Below the pieces are notes generated by a model. The model was not told the origin of the DNA and did no database searches. It saw only the letters and a list, made by a program, of their open reading frames with translations. Below are positions 57,681-64,000 of a stretch of DNA of 64,000 nucleotides, piece by piece. Both the position numbers and the translations under genes were made by a program. Where the stretch lies: NCBI GenBank assembly GCA_005406025.1, contig BGZK01001215.1, positions 1 through 64,000 of the forward strand, written 5' to 3'. This stretch comes from Eumeta japonica (taxonomy: Eukaryota > Arthropoda > Insecta > Lepidoptera > Psychidae). How positions within the stretch are numbered: the stretch's first letter is position 1; every line of letters begins with the position of its first letter.

Positions 57681-60614
57681 TCCAATTGTTACACGAACTG
57701 CTTCGAGTTTATCGGTTTATTCCGTTAAAGGCGGTCGATTATAGTTATATTTTAATTAGAAAATAAACTAAATTAAGAGATCTTAATATTAATTATTAGT
57801 TAATTAACGAACAAAAATAAATTAACGAAAATGGTCCGCCGAGATACTTGTCGCTTCTTAACGTACACTCGTTCCTTCTATACTTTTTAAGGTACTCTAC
57901 CACTGTGAAAGCACCTCACGCTTTTACTATTAGCTATAGTTAAAGTTTGAGGGGCTTTATGTTGAAATTGAAACGTATGATGTGTATGATGACGAAGTAA
58001 AATAAAAATGTCTTTTTTTAATTGTTCAAAATGTTTTCATGAATAATATGATCTAGTGAACCGAGATACGAGAACTCTTCAAGTAGGGATTCTTTAATAA
58101 AGATAAAATAATTCGAAGTACCGTATGCCCACGGCTAATTAAGCGATAATACGGAACCATAATATCTACAGAAGAACAAAAGTAGCCAACTCCCCCTCAT
58201 AAAATCGTCTACTTCAAGTGGCTGCGGGTAGGCCACATCGCTCGTAGCCATGAAAAAGAAAAATATTATTAAAGGGTTGCGCAGCGTGAGGCGACCCCAC
58301 ACTATAGTTTATTTTCACGTACCATGACGTTATGAATCATTATTTATTAAATTTTCGATACAATAAATTTGGTTTAAATGTTTTATACTTTTGTCATAAG
58401 TTACTTTATTAAAAGTTAAAAAATATTTAACATTGCCACCTATCATTACTATTATATTTTACGTAGATAAAATAATTGATAGAAATATCGCGTGTGTTGA
58501 CTGGTAGTACATAATTAATGGCGCTAGATGGCGGGATAAATAATTACTCGACATCCGCTACGCCGTCAGTATCAAACATGACAAACTATTTAGTTGTGTT
58601 ATACAATCGATAACTCTAATTCATTACGTACGACTCCCGTACTTCGTTCATCACTGCCACGACGAGTCGGTCGAACTCTAATTGCTGTTTATTAGCTTTA
58701 TATTAATTTTATCATTTAAACCCTTTATTACGTCGCAAGAAAGCAAGGAGTAGATTCTAAATAAACATACTGTGATTGCCGAAAGTTGGAATAAAAGTCA
58801 CTCAACTTTTTTAGAGAATAGTCTAGACATTTAAAGCTTCGCATATAGATCTAAGTCCGTATGCGAAAGCTAAGTGTGCGCGTCTGTACGCGACAAGTCC
58901 GCGCGACATCTGAGAGTTGTGCAGACAACACATTTAAATAAAATATTTGTACAAATTTTGAAATAACGGCTGTGCACCGAAATTTTCTTTATTTGTAGTA
59001 TAAGTTGTGAATAATTTAAGAAAAGTTCAGTAGGCATTATAAACATGAGCCAAATCTTCTTAGAAAAAGTAACCAAGAAAAACTAACAATATTCGATTTG
59101 TGAATGTGTTTGTCATATCAACATAAATCGCGCAGCATTCGACCTATCTATTTCCGCCAATAGAACCACTTCTTCATACATAATAAGTGATTGATTGTAA
59201 CCGTTGCCTTCTACTGATTGCGCAAGGTGTATATAAACATATGTCGAGTAATTGAAGGATTATGCAATAAGAAATAAATCATCCTTGTGATTGCATTATT
59301 CAGGACGGGAAAGGTCGGTTCATTTATTGCTTGTAATAAAATTCGGACGGTACAAGCATTTATTGGTAGCGGCAGATGACCGATGCTTAAATCTTTCATC
59401 TAATCATATAAATTGTTTTTATAGATTACCTTACAGATTAACTAGTCTGTGGGTATGAAGCCATATAAATAGAATAGTAAATCTGATTCTCCGCTAAGAA
59501 TGATGAGAATTTCTGTTTATTTCGGTACATCATTGTTGATTTCATGTCACTATTTAAAATCCGAATTCTTATCACCTACTGACATTTTGAATGTCTATAT
59601 CCATGTGAATTTGTATGCATTCGTGTGTGTGCATTTTTTGAAACATAAACCGATTTCGGTCAGAGTGGCGACATTCGAAACAGTTTTATGTATTCATAGT
59701 GATTTCTGAAAATTGATCTGTAATGGGTTTGTTAATTAAAAACATAAAAATTTAAAAGGAAAAATATTTTGTTTCTTAATTTTGAAACCAATAAATCCCA
59801 AAAATAAAACATTCTCTATTTAAGAAAAAGAAATATGTTCAAAGATTAACATTGCGAACCTTCCCAACACTTCTTTTGCTCATATTGTCGAGTCTAAACC
59901 GAAATTATCAGCATTTTTCTTTTTTAAATGCATTAAATTTATAAAATTACGTAATTTCTATTTTTCAAATATATTGTCAATTAACTTTTGAAAAGCAACC
60001 GACTGGAACAGGGTTTGTGACATAGATGCAATTTTTTAAGCTCAAAAAGTATGTATATTTTAATTCTATTTTCGAAATCAGACTGCAACAATCACTTCCC
60101 TAACTAGAGATTTTTTTTAATTTGGTAGTGGAATAACAACGACACTATGTTTCCATGTCCGTTGAATTTAAATTCTCAAAAAACATTTTCGAATGCTGCA
60201 AATATTAGCTGCAAACTTAGTTGCAAAGCTTTATAATCAAGAAATTTACATTTGGAGCAAAATTTTTAAAATACATTTTTTTAAATGATCCTCAATTAAT
60301 GTACTGATGAATTGCAGCTTACCCTATTTGAAAATATTTATTTATTTTTTTCTTTTCAAACGCAAAAAATAGCAAGCAAGCTTGGGATTGACTTACAGGG
60401 TGAGCTGTCTTTCGTATTCTTCACTTTGGTGTCTCTTTATATATAAAAGGAAGGAAAGAATATTATACAGTTTCTTCAACTATGCTACGCAGTATTCGTA
60501 TAAATGTATACTTCTGTGTATCTGTGATAAAAAGATTTATGGACATTTTTTAGTGCAAACTAATTCGCGTGGCAAACAGTAAAATGGCATTATCTCGTAA
60601 TCCTAGTGATATCA
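57681..60614. other. AT-rich region without recognised gene
   Basis: Nothing supported in about 2.9 kb. The open frames at 58870-59076, 59211-59399, 59500-59709 and 60382-60582 look like chance. Confidence 0.4.
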
Positions 60615-60800
60615 TTAATATTATTAAATATGAAAGTTTGTATGTTCGGATGTTTGTTACTCAGTAACGCTTTAAAAGCCAAACAGAATTAGTTGAAAAT
60701 TTACAGTCATATAGCTTATACATCAAAATAGTATACGAGCTATAGTTTATAAAAATACTAATTCGCAGCTTTGCTTGCGCGATGATGTTAAAAAGAATTA
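60615..60800 (+). repeat. dispersed lepidopteran-type repeat
   Basis: 'gaaagtttgtatgttcggat' followed by 'gtttgttactcagtaacgc', 'aaaagccaaacagaattagt' and 'tgaaaatttacagtca' resembles a widespread repeat whose usual text runs 'tgtttgttactcattcacgc ... aactactgaacgg'. It ends at 'ttcgcagctttgcttgcgcg', the reverse of the GC-rich terminus at 31945-31980. Confidence 0.5.
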
Positions 60801-60861
60801 TTTACTTATGCCGACTGGTTATCGATAACAACCGAGTTTCCAACGAATTTCAAATTCAACG

Positions 60862-60925
60862 TCGGTCGTAATCGAAATCGCGAGTAGGATCGGGATCAAG
60901 ATCAAAAACAAAAGTGAGATAGTTT
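60862..60925. repeat. degenerate hexamer array, locus 5 (short)
   Basis: 'gtcgtaatcgaaatcgcgag' and 'taggatcgggatcaagatca' show the purine-rich strand of the array family. Confidence 0.55.
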
Positions 60926-60954
60926 TATAATAAAAAATAGCGGCATTGTGTCTG

Positions 60955-61995
60955 TTTTCAGTATAAGAGTATGGGTTCTAGAAAATGGGGCATACACTGA
61001 CTGGTTTGCTATCGCAGGGATGTTAGGGACGTTTAGCTTCATTGTGGTTAATTGACTTATTCATAGATAGCTGTTGTGTCATTTGAAAGAGTATGAGTCT
61101 GGATTAAGAATTGATGAGCTGTCTATGAAATACGTCCTGTACGCGTACGACCAAGTAATCCTTGCGCCATCGGCGCGCAAGTTACAATGGTACCTGCAAT
61201 GAAAGATTCTGTTGAAAAAAGAGGTATGCAAGTAAATTTCAGCAAAACTAAAGTTATGGTGCTTGAAAGAGGTAAAAACACAATTGAATGCGATATGTAC
61301 AGAAGATGAAAGAGTCAAGCAAGTGAAAGAGGTTGTATACCCGGGTAGTCTGATTACAAATGACGGTCAACTTGGTAAACATATTGAAAAGAAATTTTGT
61401 GCGAGAACTAAAGTAAACATAGCCAATTTACTATTATCAATAGTAAATAAGTCTCACGACAAGCGTGTTTAGCTATCCATAATGGGGTTCTGATCCTTAC
61501 GCTGATGTGGGTAGTTTAGTGGTGAATAGTGAGAATTGGGTATGGCAGAAGAAAAACGAAAATAGAATCAATGCGGTGGAGATGCGATCTCTACATAATA
61601 TGTATGAAGTGTCTTTGAAAGCCAGTTGTAGGAACTGTGATGTCAAAGAGCGATATTGTTTGAAAGAAGATGCAGTGATTAGAAGAGCAAAAGGTATGTT
61701 GCGGTAGTTTGGCCATCTGGGAAGGACGGATGAAATTAAACTGATAAAATAAATTTGTAAAGTGAATGTGCGTGATGGAATGGTTGGCAAGGATTACCCT
61801 AAAAAAACCTTATAAAAACCAAACTGGTGGCATATTAAAAAAAAGGGTTAAATCTTAAGCACTCTAAATCGACGAGCCTGCATGAAAAGATAAGCGGATG
61901 TCAGTGAAGCAATAGAGATATGAAAAATTCGTACATGTGAATATCTATACTCTCTGCCTGCCCTTATGAGAAAGGTCGTGAGCTTATATTATTAT
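60955..61995 (+). mobile_element. 3' part of RTE-like LINE, family A, copy 4 (longest)
   Basis: The plus strand, across several frames, reads 'ENGAYTDWF', 'HLKEYESGLRIDELSMKYV' leading into the polymerase motif, then 'QVILAPSARKLQ', 'RGMQVNFSKTKVMVLERGKN', 'VKEVVYPGSLITNDGQL', 'WVWQKKNENRINAVEMRSLH', 'RNCDVKERYCLKEDAV' and 'FGHLGRTDEIKL'. It covers the end of the reverse transcriptase domain and the whole C-terminal region. The catalytic YADD is changed to 'YAYD' at 61140-61151, losing one of the two metal-binding Asp residues. Stops and frameshifts are frequent. The 3' end runs into TTA repeats near 61995. Confidence 0.9.
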
Positions 61996-63319
61996 TATTT
62001 ATCTGTAATTTGAAATCACTATAGACAAATAAAGAAAAGGCCCAGAACTCCACGCGTTACCTTCGAATCAGGAGATATCCAGTCCAAATCATTTTTCGAC
62101 AAAAAAACCAAAGAATTTTTAAATTAAGTTGAATTAACGAAAAAACGTTTCATGCCTTGGAGAAAACGTAAAGCATCGATTTCAGTCGTTAATATCACGC
62201 ACGTACTAAACCTGGATCTACAGTGAAAGCCTGTGCGAGAGTATGTCTCTAGAATGGATACAAATTTCCTTTTCTGGATATTTCTTTAACAATAAATGAC
62301 AACTCAGAGTTTTCTTATCAGTTGTTTCCATCTAAGAACATTTCAAAAGTAGAGAATAAATTGAATGCAAGCGTTTTTGAAAATGACAATTTTTGATAAG
62401 TTTTCTCCTTCGTTTAATTTCTTTTTTAAGAAATTCGACACTTCATGGAAATACGGTATAACTAAATTAAAACATTATTATCTATGAAACACATTTTAAA
62501 CTTGGGTCCTAATTTGTTAACATGATTATTTTAATCCAGTTATACTTTTAAATGTAAAGTATAACAGTTACACCGTGCAATACTAAATACAAAAATATAG
62601 AGACTAAGCAGTTTATCCTTTCACTGAATTTATGTAACAATACTCTGAAGTTAGACATTAAGTTGATATATTCTTCTCTATGATGTACCGGTGCTCAGAT
62701 CAACGAAAATCCCACGTCCGTACTCCAAGGAGACGTACGAGCGATAAATCCAATCCAAAAGTAGTTTCCAGCCACCGTAATACGTTACCTAAACACTCGG
62801 AAGATCTACGCCCTCATAAATAACCGAAACTTTGACGCGGAGCACACTTTAAGTACAAAACTTTAGGTTATAAAACACCGTAAGTACATCAAACCGGTAT
62901 CTCGCTGTCAATTTCCGCGGCGCGTCCGCCTAACTAAAACGTTTACCCGATCGATTGTTTCCATTACGGCTGTTGACTCGCCGTTACGCGTGCGGCGGGT
63001 AGTTTAACTTCGTGCACGTCGCGGCGCTTTGTGTTTGCACTGTAGTCCACACGATTGACACGGCGTCGATGAGACGGTTGAGGCGTGAGTCGTCCACCGA
63101 CGACGGCTCGTCACCGTCCACGACGACAGCCCACGTCGACGGGTGATAAGGAAATGCTCCGGGCGTAGTTAGACCTGAACGGTAGCCTAATATCTATTTA
63201 CTTACTTTTTACTATACTTTTTAGGAATACTATATCACGACATTATCGGTAGCCAGACTGCATAAGGATCACGCTGATTTTTCGTGACCGCTGTTTCTAC
63301 GGAATGATCAAAAAAGAAT
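61996..63319. other. region with a CpG-rich island
   Basis: AT-rich to about 62690, then GC-richer. The island is listed separately. No gene was supported. Confidence 0.35.
62690..63180. promoter_or_regulatory. CpG-rich island (candidate promoter or enhancer)
   Basis: A CpG-dense block with 'tttccgcggcgcgtccgcc', 'cgttacgcgtgcggcgg' and 'cgtgcacgtcgcggcgc'. An ATG at 63069 opens 25 codons rich in Arg, Ser and Thr, and a 'gtgagt' donor sequence lies at 63085-63090, but the exon end before it (aggc) is poor. It may be an untranslated first exon or a cis-regulatory block. Confidence 0.3.
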
Positions 63320-63890
63320 TTATTGTTTCTCAAAATATTTTCCGCTAGCGAAAATACACTTTTTCATACGAATAAACTAATTTATAAAACATTTATGCCA
63401 CTACTCTCTGGTGACCTTGGAAACATCTTTTTCATACTTTTTGACAGCCTCTTCTGGTAATGAAAATCGTTGACCACTTAATTGGTTCTTAATTTTTCCA
63501 AACAAAAAAAAAAGACACAAGGTGCCAGGTTAGGACTGTATGCAGATTTTTTCATAATCTTTACGTTTTTGTCCTTCAAAAATTTATTCGATTGTTTGGC
63601 CGTGTGAGAACTAACATTACCGTGGAGCAAGACGATACGACGGTTACGGTTATTTTTACGGAGTTCGTCAATGACTTCCGGCAAACAAATGGTCGTGTAC
63701 CAATTACCAGTACCAATATTCACGGTACGACAACTCTCCAAAGCAACAGTAGCCACGGGTCCAGTTTTATTAGAAAAAGAAGCAATCGTCCGCTTAGAGG
63801 CACTTCGCTCACGCGCCACTTTAGTTGGTGTCGGCTCATCTCAATGGACCCAGTTACGATGTTCTGTACTAAATTGAAATAGAATCTGTA
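63320..63890 (-). pseudogene. mariner transposase, C-terminal half, catalytic residues lost
   Basis: On the minus strand, 63819-63478 is open and reads 'TIASFSNKTGPVATVALESC', 'GNWYTTICLPEVIDELRKNN' and 'LLHGNVSSHTAKQSNKFLKD'. It continues past a stop as 'QRFSLPEEAVKKYEKDVSKV' and 'RMKKCIFASGKYFEKQ', the typical mariner C-terminus. The second catalytic Asp (HHDN) is Gly here (LHGN), and the third (YSPD) is Asn (YSPN). The following 'APCD' is 'APCV'. Upstream similarity starts at 'DEPTPTKVARE' near 63870, and the TGDE strand is not recognisable. The catalytic core is therefore lost even though the frame is largely open. It belongs to a different mariner lineage from the 49.4-kb copy. Confidence 0.9.
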
Positions 63891-64000
63891 CACTTAGTAT
63901 TTTTTGAAAAATGTTTTATAGACCCCATAAGAGCAGCTTTTAAATATTTTGTTTTTCTGTCTGTTTGTTTGTTTAAGCTTCACTGAGAATTTAATAAATC
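63891..64000. other. window end, nothing recognised
   Basis: AT-rich with TCTGTCTGTTTGTTTG-type words at 63957-63972. Confidence 0.5.

Noticed and set aside
61079..61318. Minus-strand frames at 61079-61318 and 61497-61790
   Set aside because: They are antisense shadows of the plus-strand LINE fragment.

Overview
The window reads as a gene-poor, AT-rich stretch of insect nuclear DNA, most likely from a moth or butterfly. That assignment is an inference. It rests on RTE-like LINE pieces with the 3' ends I associate with Lepidoptera, a repeat carrying a 'gtccatgggcggcgatgg' core, a tRNA-derived SINE with a 'cccgagagcacatta' body, and mariner fossils. There are no bacterial operons, no CRISPR array and no intact long open reading frame.

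The only convincing host coding sequence is one small exon at 33527-33669 on the plus strand. It has a 3' splice site, a 5' leader with an upstream ORF, a start codon, a signal peptide and a consensus donor. The window probably covers an early exon of a secreted or surface protein gene and long flanking introns. A second, weaker host feature is a possible promoter and untranslated exon near 48186-48394 (TATCGATA site, TCAGTT initiator, GTGAGC donor). Several GC/CpG-rich islands (about 6.9, 20.4, 21.7, 28.3, 44.0-44.6, 52.6, 57.5 and 62.7-63.2 kb) stand out from the AT background and are candidate regulatory DNA.

Most other recognisable sequence is degraded transposon. Three mariner copies lie on the minus strand (4.35-5.4, 49.43-50.70 and 63.32-63.89 kb). 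A nearly full-length but decayed RTE-like LINE occupies 16.76-19.70 kb on the minus strand. Four 3' fragments of a second LINE family lie at 7.8, 32.4, 55.0 and 61.0 kb, and one fragment of a third at 45.8 kb. There are also MITE-like elements (24.9, 36.9 and 44.6 kb), a pogo-like end (31.4 kb), a tRNA-derived SINE (30.1 kb) and several dispersed repeats.

The more unusual signals are a decayed U2 snRNA copy at 41.24 kb inside a GGCC-rich degenerate minisatellite; a scattered family of degenerate hexamer arrays; long perfect or near-perfect hairpins (45-, 26-, 24- and 22-bp arms); a 21.1-23.1 kb inverted composite repeat with an internal tandem array; and a 48-bp-period array at 9.4 kb. I found no evidence for a new multi-gene system. 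The hairpins and hexamer arrays are the best leads. Boundaries of repeats and transposons were judged by eye and may be off by tens of bases.
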